A stretch of DNA of 64,000 nt from Cohnella mopanensis (GCF_022352055.1 NZ_JAKRWM010000002.1:1-64000), one strand, 5' to 3'. Positions 25,718-36,000 are shown, counted from the first letter of the stretch. Translations and numbers: made by a program. The notes: generated by a model from the letters alone, not told the origin.

Positions 25718-26971
25718 TTTAGTTTGATTATTGATGTATTCCTGCAACTGAATGCGCTGATACAGAGGCAGGGCGGATAACATGCAACCGTATTTGAACG
25801 AACCGTTATTGCGTTCGATTCGGACGATCCGGGCGGTCATCGGTGGGAGCTCGGACTCTTGCAGGAAGTGCAGCACGACGAACATATCCTGCTCCAACGG
25901 AAACTCCGATTCGATCTGTATGCCATCTTCGGACAGATCGCGCAGATGGCCATGGACGGACTGTCCCTTAAAGCCTCCGTCGCCTTCCCATTGGTAGATC
26001 GACATCATCAGCGGAATATCGAGCGGCAATCGGATTTTCTTTCTCCGCTCTGAGCTACTCTTCCCTACGGTCGTCGGGGCGGCAGGATGACCGATTTTCT
26101 GGCCGATCCAGTCCTCGTAAACATGGGCTAACGCGGCAAGGTCAGATTCTCCGTAGCCTGCCGCTTGTCCGAGCTGGAACAAGTTTTGGGCGGTCTCCAG
26201 CATCGGAGACGATACTTCAAGAGCATCGGTTAGAACGGCGGACAGGCGCAAATCTTTCAGCATAAGATTCAATGAGAACTGTACGCTGTAATCGCCCTCG
26301 ATAATTTTCCTGCCCTTCAGATCAGCTTGCTTGCTGGCAGCACCTCCGGACTGAACGATGCGCAGGAAAGACGAAGCATCGATACCGCTTTTGGCGGCGA
26401 TGGCCATTCCTTCAATCAAACCGGCGGCGTTGATCCCAACGATCGTGTTATGAGCGAGTTTGGCGGTAGCTCCGCTCCCATTCTCTCCTACATAGATGAT
26501 TTCGCGGCCCATCGCGAGCAGAATATCCTGATGGTCCAGAATCGTCTGCTTGTCGCCTCCTGCCATGAACAGCAGCGTTCCGTCGATAGCTGCCGGCTTA
26601 CTGCCGGTGACCGGAGCATCTATGAAATCGCAGAAGCGGTCCGCGACCTCCGAAGCAAGCCTCCTTGCGAGCGAAGGGGAAATCGTGCTGCTGTCTATAA
26701 TAGTCGTTCCGGGCTTGATCTCCTTCAGAATACCGTTCTCTCCGAAGTAAACCTCTTCAATCGCTTGGTCGTTGCTGATCATCGTGATGACGACGTCAAC
26801 TCTTTTGGCTACTTCCAATGGGGAGGGTGCTTCATCCGCGCCCAGTTCCAGCAGCTGTTCCGCCTTGCCCGGAGTACGATTATATACAAGTACGGAGTAT
26901 CCTTTGCGCAATAAGTTGGCAACCATAGGCTCGCCCATCGTACCAAGTCCAATAAATCCGATTGATTTCAT
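25715..26971 (-). CDS. beta-hydroxyacid dehydrogenase fused to a C-terminal PilZ domain
   Basis: A 418-residue two-part protein. Residues 1-~295 are a complete 3-hydroxyisobutyrate dehydrogenase-type enzyme: NAD(P) motif GFIGLGTMGEPMA-like (GLGTMG at 8-13), substrate segment DAPVTGSKPAAIDGTL (~118-132) and catalytic K171 in GSGATAKLAHN. After a linker (~296-307), residues ~308-415 form a PilZ domain: R310xxxR314 (ERRKKIRLP) and D345xS347xxG350 (DLSEDGIQIES), the two c-di-GMP contact motifs, with the following beta strands (MFVVLHF, ARIVRIER, YGCMLSAL). The enzyme half would be cytoplasmic and act on a small 3-hydroxyacid with NAD(P); the PilZ half suggests allosteric or targeting control by c-di-GMP. 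Start ATG with AAGGAGATGA upstream. The reading frame is continuous with no sign of a sequencing join. Confidence 0.88.
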   Translation of the reverse strand: MKSIGFIGLGTMGEPMVANLLRKGYSVLVYNRTPGKAEQLLELGADEAPSPLEVAKRVDVVITMISNDQAIEEVYFGENGILKEIKPGTTIIDSSTISPSLARRLASEVADRFCDFIDAPVTGSKPAAIDGTLLFMAGGDKQTILDHQDILLAMGREIIYVGENGSGATAKLAHNTIVGINAAGLIEGMAIAAKSGIDASSFLRIVQSGGAASKQADLKGRKIIEGDYSVQFSLNLMLKDLRLSAVLTDALEVSSPMLETAQNLFQLGQAAGYGESDLAALAHVYEDWIGQKIGHPAAPTTVGKSSSERRKKIRLPLDIPLMMSIYQWEGDGGFKGQSVHGHLRDLSEDGIQIESEFPLEQDMFVVLHFLQESELPPMTARIVRIERNNGSFKYGCMLSALPLYQRIQLQEYINNQTK

Positions 26972-27014
26972 CTGATCATCTCCTTATTCGTCGATTATTA
27001 CACCTATCCGTCTA

Positions 27015-28523
27015 TTATCCGTTTTTTTCGCGAATTTCGGAAGGGTAACATTTGAAATGTTCCTGAAATAGTTTCGTGAAATGACGGGAACTGAAATAAC
27101 CGACTGCTTGGGCTACGTCTTGTACTTTAAGCTCGGGCTTCGTTAACAGTAATTCTTTGGCTTTAAGCATGCGGATATTCGTTAAATATTTGACGAAAGT
27201 GACCCCATTTCTCTTGTGGAACAACGTACTCAAGTAATTCGGAGTTACGTTGAATTCGCTGGCCAGCGCGCCGATTGCGATTTCCTTCATGAAGGAATTG
27301 TCCACATAGGCGATAACCCGCTGGATAATATCCGTTTTGTCGGTGATCGGAGATCCATCGGGGGCCGATAGCAGATCATCTCCCTTATGGAGCAGGGAAT
27401 CGTACCATTCCATTGGTGTCATGGCTGCATGAATATTCACGTTAATGGCGACCGTGAGGAAATGGCAAACGTTCTTAAAGACGGCATTCTCGAATAGGGC
27501 TCTGCTATCCTGTTTCTTCAAGGCAGAAATTTTCTGCTGGTAGCCGACATAGTCCTTCGTATTATAGCTATCGACCAACTGAACGAGATTGTCCCCGATG
27601 GCTATTGCGTTTGTTTTGACGGATTCGCTTCGCAACGTATCCAGAGTTAAAGCGGAGGAACGAGGCGGGAAAAACATGCGTAAAGAAGATAACGCCTGTA
27701 ATTCCTCCAACTCATTAAACAACGCCGTGAAATCTTCGCAGAGATTCGTTCTTAGCGCATATAAGGACAGCCCTTCGGATTTGTTCGCAAGGGATAGGGA
27801 CTGTCGTTCGATCGAAGCGTGAAGCTGCTCGTCTTTTGTGGCGCCCGCACGGGGCAGTGCGCAGAAAATGGACAAGCTGCCGTTTCGCAAGCTTAAGATT
27901 GCACTGCGTACGTCCTTGAATTCGGCCTGCTGAACGATCGCTCGTTGGACATCTTGAGCTAACTGCTGCAATTGATCTGAAGCGATGATATCCGAGCTTG
28001 GACGGTTCGAGATCAGCGTAATGCCCGCAAAGCTGTGATCATTGTAAGATAGATTGTTCTGATCGGAACTATGGGAACCTTCGGAGCTCGATTTGCGAAG
28101 TTGTTTCGTCATCCAGTGCTCGAATTCGCAGTTCAAGTAATAAGCGGTTTTATGCTGCTCTTGGATCGCCTTGCGTACGCATTTTTCCAATTCTTCAGGC
28201 TCCGCGGGCTTTAATAAATAATTGCTCGCGCCCAAGCGAACGGCCTCTTGGGCATAGTTGAATTCGGAGAATCCCGTGACGATAACCCAGCTAGCATCCG
28301 GGGCATAGGGCTTTCCTTGCCGAATGGCTTCCAAACCGTCCATTCTAGGCATCCTGATATCCACGAAGATTAAGTCCGGTGATGAGGTTTGAAGCAACTG
28401 CAACAATTCATCGCCGTTGCCGGCTTCTCCTACGACCTGAATCGGAATATTCATTTCTTCCAGCATGCTTCTAAGGCTGGAGCGGACAAGCCGCTCGTCA
28501 TCCGCTAGAATCACGTTCATCAT
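27015..28523 (-). CDS. YesN-like response regulator with AraC output domain
   Basis: A 502-residue response regulator. Receiver domain (~1-125) with the acidic pair D8/D9, phospho-acceptor D55 in FVDIRMP and K106-type Lys in YLLKPA; a variable middle region (~130-390); and two AraC/XylS helix-turn-helix motifs at the C-terminus (~400-500; IGALASEFNVTPNYLSTLFHK, VQDVAQAVGYFSSRHFTKLF). It overlaps the upstream kinase gene by 26 bases, so the pair is cotranscribed. Divergent from a sugar ABC transporter, which it probably activates on sensing an extracellular saccharide. Confidence 0.92.
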   Translation of the reverse strand: MMNVILADDERLVRSSLRSMLEEMNIPIQVVGEAGNGDELLQLLQTSSPDLIFVDIRMPRMDGLEAIRQGKPYAPDASWVIVTGFSEFNYAQEAVRLGASNYLLKPAEPEELEKCVRKAIQEQHKTAYYLNCEFEHWMTKQLRKSSSEGSHSSDQNNLSYNDHSFAGITLISNRPSSDIIASDQLQQLAQDVQRAIVQQAEFKDVRSAILSLRNGSLSIFCALPRAGATKDEQLHASIERQSLSLANKSEGLSLYALRTNLCEDFTALFNELEELQALSSLRMFFPPRSSALTLDTLRSESVKTNAIAIGDNLVQLVDSYNTKDYVGYQQKISALKKQDSRALFENAVFKNVCHFLTVAINVNIHAAMTPMEWYDSLLHKGDDLLSAPDGSPITDKTDIIQRVIAYVDNSFMKEIAIGALASEFNVTPNYLSTLFHKRNGVTFVKYLTNIRMLKAKELLLTKPELKVQDVAQAVGYFSSRHFTKLFQEHFKCYPSEIREKNG

Positions 28524-30255
28524 CTATCACTCCTAGGGGAATCTCTATGCTAATAGCAGTTCCTAGTCCCGGGCTGCTCTCGATTTGAAACACGGAATCA
28601 GGATCATTCATCTGCAGCCGGGCTTTGACGTTGATGAGCCCGATCTGAGCGGAAGAGAGAGGAGCTTGCGGATTAAAGCCCATCCCATTGTCCTCGACGG
28701 TTATTTTCGCGAATGCTTGGCCGTTTTTCTGTATCCTGACTGCGCTTATGTTTACGACATTATTTTTCTCATCTGGTTCTACGCCGTGAATAATCGCATT
28801 CTCGACCAAAGGTTGGATAAGCATTTTGGGAATCGCGACGGAAGACAAGCTTTCATCATAATGAATATGAACGGACAGCTTTTCTTGAAATCGGACCTGC
28901 TGCAGATGACCGTATTTCTCAAGAAATTGAAATTCCTTTTCAATCGTCGTTTGTTGATTGTCCTCCAAGCTGTATCGCATCATCGAGCTTAACGAGAGGA
29001 TAGCGGTCTCCAGTTCTTTGGTCAATCCTTCCCGGTTTAATCCGATAAACCCGTTTAAGGTGTTGTATAGAAAATGCGGCTGAATTTGCGATTGCAGAGC
29101 ACGGTACTCCGCATTCTGCTGAGCGAGCTTGGAGCGATACTCTTGGTTAATGAGCTCGTCCAGGCGAGAGATCATGTTATTAAGCGAGATCCCTAGTTGC
29201 CCGATTTCATCTTGACCTCTCGTCTGAAACCTTTCCGACATGTCGCCCTTCTTTACTTTGTTCATGATCAGATTCATTTTCTTGAACGGTTTGACGATCC
29301 AGCGAGAGAAATAGACGAATACGCCGAATGTAACGACTAGCGCGCCAGCGGATAACAGGAAGGCGATAATATAGATCCAGCGAACTTTGGATTTAAGCTC
29401 TTCGTTGGATAGAAAAACGACGATTTTCCAATCTGCGGGGCTAACGTTCCGAGAAATTCCATTGTAGGATGCGCTCTCATAAACATCCTTCGTTCTGAAC
29501 TGCGATAGCTGGGATTGCAATTCCTCCGGCAATAGATGATTGGAATAGAGCACTTGTTGATTCTGATCGAGGATTACCACGGTTGACGAGACGTTAAACG
29601 TGATGTCCTTCGTTATCTTCTCTAGAATTTTCTTATCCGCATCGGCTAGAATGACAGCAAGAGGTTGTCTCGTATCCGGATCCTTGATCAAGCGGGCAAC
29701 GGAGAATACTTGCCGTTCCTTGCTATTCATTAAGTAATTTTGACTGTGGGAGCTAGTGAATACGGCTTTTCCATTGGCTTGCAGAGCTGCTTGGAACCAT
29801 TCTTCGTCCCGGAATGGAAAGTCATCCAGCAATCCGAATTGATTATCCTTGCTCGTCAAATAGGCGGGCCCGACGTTCGGAATAATTATCGTGCTTAGGA
29901 TGTCCGGACGAGTGTTAATTAAATAGTTCGGGAGAGTTCCCTTTAAAGCGCGGTCTGTTTTTAACTTGGTATAGGCATTGGCGGTCTGATAACGGTGGTT
30001 CGCTTTGATCTTCAGCGCTGTCATGACGTCGTCGCTCAGATAAGGAGACGTCGACAATCGGTCAAGATCGTCCAGATAGGTTTCGATGTTTCTTGAAAGC
30101 GCATTCAAGGTGCCGCTCGTCAGCTTCTTCGTTTCGCTGGAGAGTAGCCCTTGGATATAATAAGGCAATGCGAATGCCGATATGATGAAGGGCGTTACGA
30201 TGAATAGCAAGTAGAGTAGCGTTAACTTGAAGCGGAGCGTATGAAGCAGCTTCAT
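28498..30255 (-). CDS. YesM-like sensor histidine kinase
   Basis: A 585-residue membrane kinase. Membrane helix at ~8-32, an extracellular sensing domain (~35-290), second helix (~293-316), HAMP domain (~317-370), a HisK domain with the phospho-acceptor His in SQIQPHFLYNTLNG (H394) and a GHKL ATPase (~455-580; LIQPLVENAIIHGV, VEDNGMGF). Start at the second ATG because AAAGGA is 8 bases upstream; the ATG two codons earlier is too close. The kinase gene precedes its regulator gene and is the first gene of the minus-strand pair. Confidence 0.9.
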   Translation of the reverse strand: MKLLHTLRFKLTLLYLLFIVTPFIISAFALPYYIQGLLSSETKKLTSGTLNALSRNIETYLDDLDRLSTSPYLSDDVMTALKIKANHRYQTANAYTKLKTDRALKGTLPNYLINTRPDILSTIIIPNVGPAYLTSKDNQFGLLDDFPFRDEEWFQAALQANGKAVFTSSHSQNYLMNSKERQVFSVARLIKDPDTRQPLAVILADADKKILEKITKDITFNVSSTVVILDQNQQVLYSNHLLPEELQSQLSQFRTKDVYESASYNGISRNVSPADWKIVVFLSNEELKSKVRWIYIIAFLLSAGALVVTFGVFVYFSRWIVKPFKKMNLIMNKVKKGDMSERFQTRGQDEIGQLGISLNNMISRLDELINQEYRSKLAQQNAEYRALQSQIQPHFLYNTLNGFIGLNREGLTKELETAILSLSSMMRYSLEDNQQTTIEKEFQFLEKYGHLQQVRFQEKLSVHIHYDESLSSVAIPKMLIQPLVENAIIHGVEPDEKNNVVNISAVRIQKNGQAFAKITVEDNGMGFNPQAPLSSAQIGLINVKARLQMNDPDSVFQIESSPGLGTAISIEIPLGVIDDERDSSG

Positions 30256-30436
30256 GTGCATCGTCCTTTCTATTATTAAACATAGCCTCCTGAATCGAGC
30301 GGGTCAACATTCAGCGAAGGAATTGTAGAAAAGAGCGCTTTCATCGTAGATTTGCATCATTATGAAGCGTTCTCAAACGGATTATGATTAGGTTCGTGAG
30401 GAGCGTATCACACTTTAACCACATAGGGGGATGTAC

Positions 30437-31753
30437 ATGAAAAGATCAAAACTGTTCTTGTTCGCTATCATGTTATTGCTGACATGGACGCTAGCTGCTT
30501 GTGGTTCCAACAACACTAACGAGGCTTCAACTTCTTCTAGCGCTTCGCCTAATGCTCCGGCTTCAGGAGACAAAGTTGACGGCAAACAAGTCACGCTGAA
30601 CGTCATGACAAACATTAACGATCAACAAGCCAAAGTCTTAGAGGACATCGCAAGAGCGTTCGAACAAGAAAATCCAAACATCAAAGTCGAATTTACCGCC
30701 CCCGGCGCGGAATACGAGAATATTATGAAAGTCAAAATGGCGTCCAACTCGATGCCGGACGTATTCTCCACCCATGGATGGTCGAAAATCCGTTATGCCG
30801 ACTATTTGACGGATTTGAAGGACGAAGCTTGGGTCAGCCAGATCGACGACGCAATTAAACCGGCGGTAACGGACGATGCGGGCAAAGTGTACGTACTTCC
30901 GATGGATCAGGACAAATCCGGACCGGTCTACAATGCGGAAGTATTGGAGAAATACGGCGTTGAAGTGCCGAAGACTTGGGACGAGTTGATGCAAGCCGCG
31001 GAAACGATCAAAACAAAAAGCAATGGCAAAGTGACCGCATTCCATATCGGCGGCGCGGATACGTGGCCGATTGGACAATTCTTCGATTTCTTCGCTACGC
31101 CTGCTTTCATCAGCGCAGCCGATAACAACGCTAGCCAATTCCTGGACGGTACGTTTGATTGGACTAAGTTCGACAAGCTGCCGCAAATGTTCCTTGAGCT
31201 GCAGCAGAAGGGTTATTTAAACAAGGATGTTCTGACGGCGAAGTATTCCGATTCCGCAAAAGCGTTCGCCGAAGGTAAAGTCGCATTCGGAATCTACGGT
31301 CCATTCCTGATTGACGAAGCTCAGAAGATTAACCCGAACCTCAAAGGCGGCTTGATGCCGATTCCTTCCATCGCCGCAGGCGATCAACCTACGTTGGCAG
31401 GAGGCGAAAGATCGACTTGGGGCGTATGGAAAGATTCCCCGAACATCGATGCAGCCAAGAAATTCGTAGCGTTCTATGCTAAACCTGAAAATATCGCTAA
31501 AGTAGCTACTTCCGAAATCTTGCCGCCAGGGTTGAAGGGTGTCAATATTGATGCGGGAGATTTGACGGACGATTTCGAGCAATACAAAGATCTTCGCGTG
31601 ATCCCGTACTTCGACCGCGTGTACTTGCCGAACGGCATGTGGGACGTTATGTGCAAGAACGGACAAGATTTGCTTGCCGGCGGAATTAAGGTTAGCGAAT
31701 TTTCCGAGAACATGAAGCAAGAATACGAACGCCTTCGCGCAGCACAACAATAA
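30437..31753 (+). CDS. sugar ABC transporter substrate-binding lipoprotein
   Basis: A 438-residue family 1 extracellular binding protein. Signal with lipobox (TLAAC, Cys at ~22), an Asn/Ser/Ala-rich linker (~24-45), and the mature fold beginning at QVTLNVMTNINDQQAKVLED. WGVWKDSPN and IYGPFLIDEA are typical of oligosaccharide binding proteins. Start at the second ATG, six bases after AGGGGG. First gene of the transporter operon and divergent from the two-component pair; the alpha-galactosidase downstream suggests an alpha-galactoside such as raffinose or melibiose as ligand. Confidence 0.9.
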   Translation: MKRSKLFLFAIMLLLTWTLAACGSNNTNEASTSSSASPNAPASGDKVDGKQVTLNVMTNINDQQAKVLEDIARAFEQENPNIKVEFTAPGAEYENIMKVKMASNSMPDVFSTHGWSKIRYADYLTDLKDEAWVSQIDDAIKPAVTDDAGKVYVLPMDQDKSGPVYNAEVLEKYGVEVPKTWDELMQAAETIKTKSNGKVTAFHIGGADTWPIGQFFDFFATPAFISAADNNASQFLDGTFDWTKFDKLPQMFLELQQKGYLNKDVLTAKYSDSAKAFAEGKVAFGIYGPFLIDEAQKINPNLKGGLMPIPSIAAGDQPTLAGGERSTWGVWKDSPNIDAAKKFVAFYAKPENIAKVATSEILPPGLKGVNIDAGDLTDDFEQYKDLRVIPYFDRVYLPNGMWDVMCKNGQDLLAGGIKVSEFSENMKQEYERLRAAQQ

Positions 31754-31761
31754 TTACGGAT

Positions 31762-31790
31762 GGCCCGTCGGCACTCGAATGCTGCGGGCT
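31762..31790 (+). other. intercistronic stem-loop after the binding-protein gene
   Basis: GGCCCG..GCA / TGC..CGGGCT stem with a CTCGAA loop and no T run. Hairpins at this position often protect the upstream mRNA, so that binding protein is made in excess over the permeases. The function is inferred from position. Confidence 0.45.
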
Positions 31791-31856
31791 GTCTTCCCTT
31801 AAGGGATGTTTTGTTTATCGCTAGTCGCAGTTGGCGCACAGATAGGAGGAGAAATC

Positions 31857-32795
31857 ATGCCGTCTTCGCAAACGCATCCAATCCATAAAACACAAACGGC
31901 GGCCAAAAAGGGCTTCGTTCGTAAATATTTTCAATCAGCTTCCGCGCTTAATCTTATGTATTTGCCGGCACTTATCCTTTTTGGGGTGTTTATTTTGTAT
32001 CCGCTCGCCAAGGGAGTACAGATTTCATTCACGAATTGGGATGGGTATTCCCAAAATTACACATGGGCAGGGTTTAAGAAGTACACCTTGATGTTCCATG
32101 ATAAGAAAATCATAACGACGTTTAAGAATACATTAATTTACGGCTTGGGCAGCACTTTGCTGCAGAACTTGCTCGGACTTGCTTATGCCTTGTTCTTGGA
32201 TCGAAAAATTCGCGGCTTAGGCTTCGCCCGCACGATAGTCTATATGCCGGTCATTATAAGCCCGCTGATTATGGGATATATTTTCTATTTTATTTTTCAA
32301 TATGACGGAGGTGCGTTAAACGACTTGGTTGCCGTGTTCGGCAAAGAACCCGTCGACTGGCTATCGAGCGGTCCCCGCGCAGTGTGGATCATTACTTTTA
32401 TCAATACTTATCAGTACATGGGAATTGCCATGATCATTTACTTGGGGGGCTTGCAGTCCATTTCCAAGGAATATTACGAAGCAGCGCAAATGGAAGGCGC
32501 CAAATGGTGGTCTCAGTTTGCCAACGTGACTTGGCCGCTTCTAGCTCCGGCTATAACGGTTAATATCGTCCTAAACATCATCGGCGGTTTGAAGCTGTTC
32601 GACGTTATCGTCGCCTTGACCAACGGAGGTCCGGGTTACGCTTCGCAATCGCTGTCGACGATGATGTACAATTTGTATTTTGCAAGACAGGATGCGGGTT
32701 ATGCGGCTGCACTTGGTAACGTGATGTTCTTGTTTATTTGCATCTTTAGCTTGACCGTCTTGTTTATACTGCGCAGAAGGGAAGTGCGCATGTGA
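31857..32795 (+). CDS. sugar ABC transporter permease (MalF-like, CUT1)
   Basis: A 312-residue permease with six membrane segments and the EAA loop [25 protein letters not shown] (contact site for the ATPase; shown in part). Start ATG with AGGAGG and GAGAAATC upstream; an in-frame 17-codon extension is rejected. It overlaps the next permease by four bases (GTGA). No ATPase gene is in the operon, so a shared MsmX-type ATPase encoded elsewhere is likely. Confidence 0.92.
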   Translation: MPSSQTHPIHKTQTAAKKGFVRKYFQSASALNLMYLPALILFGVFILYPLAKGVQISFTNWDGYSQNYTWAGFKKYTLMFHDKKIITTFKNTLIYGLGSTLLQNLLGLAYALFLDRKIRGLGFARTIVYMPVIISPLIMGYIFYFIFQYDGGALNDLVAVFGKEPVDWLSSGPRAVWIITFINTYQYMGIAMIIYLGGLQSISKEYYEAAQMEGAKWWSQFANVTWPLLAPAITVNIVLNIIGGLKLFDVIVALTNGGPGYASQSLSTMMYNLYFARQDAGYAAALGNVMFLFICIFSLTVLFILRRREVRM

Positions 32796-33601
32796 ACAAG
32801 TTCGCGAGTCGATTCTCTTTACTTATGATATGTATTGTTCATCTCGTTCCTTTTTATTTGCTTCTTAACATGTCGTTGAAGCCCTTAACGGATACAAGCA
32901 GCAAGTGGAAGCCTTCCGGTGCGATGTCCTTGGCTAACTTTGCCAGCGCATGGAATGAGGCCCATCTGGCCAGGGCAATCACGAGCAATCTGATTATCAC
33001 GGTGTGCTCAATCCTACTTGTCGTCTTAATCGGTTCCTTCGCGGCTTATCCGCTAGCCCGCCATAGAACAAAATGGAACAACTTCGTATACATGCTGAGC
33101 ATCTCTTGCTTGGTCGTTCCCGGACTTACGATATTGGTTCCCTTATACAAATTCATGGTGGATATCGGTGGCATGAATCAGTATTGGGCGGTTATTCTCG
33201 TACAGGTCACCTTTGCTTTGCCGTTGACTATCTTCTTAATGACAGGATTCATGGGAACGGTACCTAAAGAGCTGGACGAAGCGGCGCTGATTGACGGCTG
33301 CAGCCGGTTTTCCATTTTCCTGCGAATCATTATGCCTCTATTGAAACCGATCATTGCAACGATTGTTATCGTGCTAGGCGTTCAGATTTGGAATGACTAT
33401 CAGTTCTCGGTCTTCTTCCTTCAGAAGCCTGAAGTGAAGACGATACCGGTCGCACTCTCTGGATTCATTACGCAGTATCATAGCAACATCAACTGGGTAG
33501 CGGCAGGTTGCCTAGTGGCTATGCTGCCTATGACGGTAGCTTATCTTTTCCTACAAAAATATTTCATAAAAGGAATGGCCGATGGAGCGGTTAAAGGCTA
33601 G
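32792..33601 (+). CDS. sugar ABC transporter permease (MalG-like, CUT1)
   Basis: A 269-residue permease, six membrane segments, with the EAA-type motif [20 protein letters not shown] and the MalG-type C-terminus ([17 protein letters not shown]). Start GTG overlaps the stop of the first permease. It forms the heterodimeric membrane channel with that protein. The alpha-galactosidase gene follows after 51 bases. Confidence 0.93.
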   Translation: MNKFASRFSLLMICIVHLVPFYLLLNMSLKPLTDTSSKWKPSGAMSLANFASAWNEAHLARAITSNLIITVCSILLVVLIGSFAAYPLARHRTKWNNFVYMLSISCLVVPGLTILVPLYKFMVDIGGMNQYWAVILVQVTFALPLTIFLMTGFMGTVPKELDEAALIDGCSRFSIFLRIIMPLLKPIIATIVIVLGVQIWNDYQFSVFFLQKPEVKTIPVALSGFITQYHSNINWVAAGCLVAMLPMTVAYLFLQKYFIKGMADGAVKG

Positions 33602-33652
33602 ATAAGAAATGTCGAGTTGAAACGGGCGATGTGAAAAGGAGGAATGCACAAC

Positions 33653-35833
33653 ATGTCAATCCGGTATGAGGAGTCTCAACAAACCTTTCATTTGCAAACG
33701 CCGAATATGAGTTATGTATTCAAGTTGATTAAAGGTGCTTATCCCTCTCACGTCTACTGGGGACCGAAGCTTCGCGGTTATAGTTGGAGAGAGAAAAAGC
33801 CTGCCATCGTAAGTACGGGCTTCTCTCCCAATCCGTTTCCGGACGTGGCTTTTGACTTAATACAACAAGAATACCCCGGTTATGGAACAGGCGATTATCG
33901 CCATCCCGCGTATCAAGCGGAATTATCAAGCGGAACCACCGTTACCGAGCTGGTTTATGTCGCGCATCGGATTTTCAAGGGCAAACCGAATCTTGAAGGA
34001 CTTCCGTCTACTTACGTGGAGAACGACGATGAAGCCCAAACGTTGGAGTTGGAGCTTTGCGATCCCATGGCATCCTTAAAGGTCATTCTGAGCTATACCG
34101 TCTTTAGGGACCATGATGCCATAGCAAGATCCGCTAAATTCATTAACGACGGGATAGCGCCGATGGATCTCTTACGGGCATCGAGCATGAGCATAGATTT
34201 CGGACATTCAGCGTACGATCTGTTACAATTACCGGGCTCTTGGGCTAGAGAAAGGTATGTGGAAAGACGTAAGCTCTCTTCCGGTACGCAAAGCGCGGAA
34301 AGCCGAAGAGGGGCCAGTTCCCATCAGCAAAATCCCTTCGTAGCGCTCTTATCGCCGGATACAAATGAAGATGATGGAGATGCATATGGATTCAGCCTAG
34401 TATACAGCGGAAGCTTCGCTGCGCATGTCGAGGTTGACCAGTTTCATACGACACGGGTATCTATGGGCATTAATCCGTTCGACTTCAAATGGCGGCTCGA
34501 TCCCGGAGCGTCGTTCCAGACGCCGGAAGCCGTGCTCGTGTATTCATCCTCGGGATTAGGCGGAATGTCCAGAATATATCATCGTCTATACCGTACTCGG
34601 TTATGTAGAGGCGAGCATCGCGATAGGGCGAGGCCCGTACTCGTAAACAATTGGGAAGGCACTTATTTTGATTTCGATGCGGAGAAAATTACGAGCATAG
34701 CCCGCGAAGCTAGTGCGCTCGGCATCGAGTTGTTCGTGCTGGACGATGGCTGGTTTGGGGTGCGGGAGGACGATACGACTTCTCTCGGCGATTGGTTCGT
34801 TAACCGCCGGAAACTTCCCGAAGGTCTGGATAAATTGGCTCTTAGCGTTAATGGGTTGGGCTTGCAGTTCGGTCTTTGGTTCGAACCGGAAATGGTATCG
34901 GTAGACAGTCAATTATACAGATCACATCCCGATTGGTGCCTTCACGTGCCGGGACGACGGCGTACAGAAGGACGAAATCAACTGATCCTCGACTTGTCTA
35001 GGGATGAAGTGTGTGAATATATCATTAAAGGGATTAGCGATATTCTGTCTTCCGCGCCAATCGCTTACGTAAAATGGGACATGAACCGCCATATGACCGA
35101 AATCGGATCGACGGCTCTACCACCAGAGTGCCAGAGGGAGACAGCGCATAGATATATGCTGGGTTTGTACCGAATTTTAGACGTCATTACTTCCAAGCAC
35201 CCTAGCGTTCTGTTCGAAGGTTGCTCGGGCGGAGGCGGCCGCTTCGACCCGGGAATGCTGCATTACATGCCGCAAACGTGGACAAGCGATAATTCGGATG
35301 CCGTCTCGCGATTGAAAATACAATATGGGACGAGTATCGTTTATCCGATCAGCGCTATGGGAGCTCATGTATCCGCCGTTCCAAATCATCAAGTGCATAG
35401 AATGACATCGCTCAAAATGCGTGGGGATGTTGCCATGTCCGGCAATTTCGGCTACGAGCTTGATCTCACGGCGATGACTCCTCTGGAGAAAGCGGAAGTC
35501 GTAGCCCAGGTACAGCATTATAAGAAGCATCGCAAGCTCATTCAATTCGGTGAGTTCTACCGGTTGAGAAGTCCCTTCGAAGGGAACGACGCAGCTTGGA
35601 TGGTCGTGTCTGAAGATCGTAGCGAAGCCTACGTTTCTTATTACAGGGTGTTGGCCGAACCGCATGAGCAGTCGGGGATGCTACGGTTAAAAGGATTAGA
35701 TAAGGAGAGCGATTACGTGTTGGAGGAGTCAAAACAAGTTATTGGAGGGGATCAGCTAGAGCACTCGGGCCTTAACTTGCCTCCTCTACACGGGGATTTC
35801 CAGAGCGTGACTTGGTATATACGCAAACAATAA
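33653..35833 (+). CDS. alpha-galactosidase, glycoside hydrolase family 36
   Basis: A 726-residue cytoplasmic enzyme. N-terminal beta-supersandwich (~1-325), (beta/alpha)8 barrel (~330-650) and C-terminal beta domain. The nucleophile Asp is in YVKWDMNRH (D476) and the acid/base Asp in TWTSDNSDA (D546), matching the spacing in bacillar GH36 enzymes; FEGCSGGGGRFDPGML is the family signature. It removes alpha-1,6-galactose from raffinose-family sugars or galactomannan fragments. Start at ATG 33653, ten bases after AAAGGAGG; the ATG at 33644 abuts the site. Last gene of the transporter operon. Confidence 0.95.
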   Translation: MSIRYEESQQTFHLQTPNMSYVFKLIKGAYPSHVYWGPKLRGYSWREKKPAIVSTGFSPNPFPDVAFDLIQQEYPGYGTGDYRHPAYQAELSSGTTVTELVYVAHRIFKGKPNLEGLPSTYVENDDEAQTLELELCDPMASLKVILSYTVFRDHDAIARSAKFINDGIAPMDLLRASSMSIDFGHSAYDLLQLPGSWARERYVERRKLSSGTQSAESRRGASSHQQNPFVALLSPDTNEDDGDAYGFSLVYSGSFAAHVEVDQFHTTRVSMGINPFDFKWRLDPGASFQTPEAVLVYSSSGLGGMSRIYHRLYRTRLCRGEHRDRARPVLVNNWEGTYFDFDAEKITSIAREASALGIELFVLDDGWFGVREDDTTSLGDWFVNRRKLPEGLDKLALSVNGLGLQFGLWFEPEMVSVDSQLYRSHPDWCLHVPGRRRTEGRNQLILDLSRDEVCEYIIKGISDILSSAPIAYVKWDMNRHMTEIGSTALPPECQRETAHRYMLGLYRILDVITSKHPSVLFEGCSGGGGRFDPGMLHYMPQTWTSDNSDAVSRLKIQYGTSIVYPISAMGAHVSAVPNHQVHRMTSLKMRGDVAMSGNFGYELDLTAMTPLEKAEVVAQVQHYKKHRKLIQFGEFYRLRSPFEGNDAAWMVVSEDRSEAYVSYYRVLAEPHEQSGMLRLKGLDKESDYVLEESKQVIGGDQLEHSGLNLPPLHGDFQSVTWYIRKQ

Positions 35834-35847
35834 TCGGATCGGGAAAT

Positions 35848-35880
35848 AAGGCCAGCCTAGAACGCGATGGCTGGCCTTTT
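35848..35880 (+). terminator. rho-independent terminator
   Basis: AAGGCCAGCC / GGCTGGCCTTTT with a loop of 11 bases, 15 bases after the alpha-galactosidase stop codon. Confidence 0.9.
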
Positions 35881-36000
35881 CGTTGTTTTTACACAATCTT
35901 CATCAAACCTTCATCGAAGCTTGCTTGTGCCGGCCGCTATTATTCAGTATTCTATAGCTAATGTGCAAAGACCGCTCGAGGTCGCGAAAGGGAGATGGAT

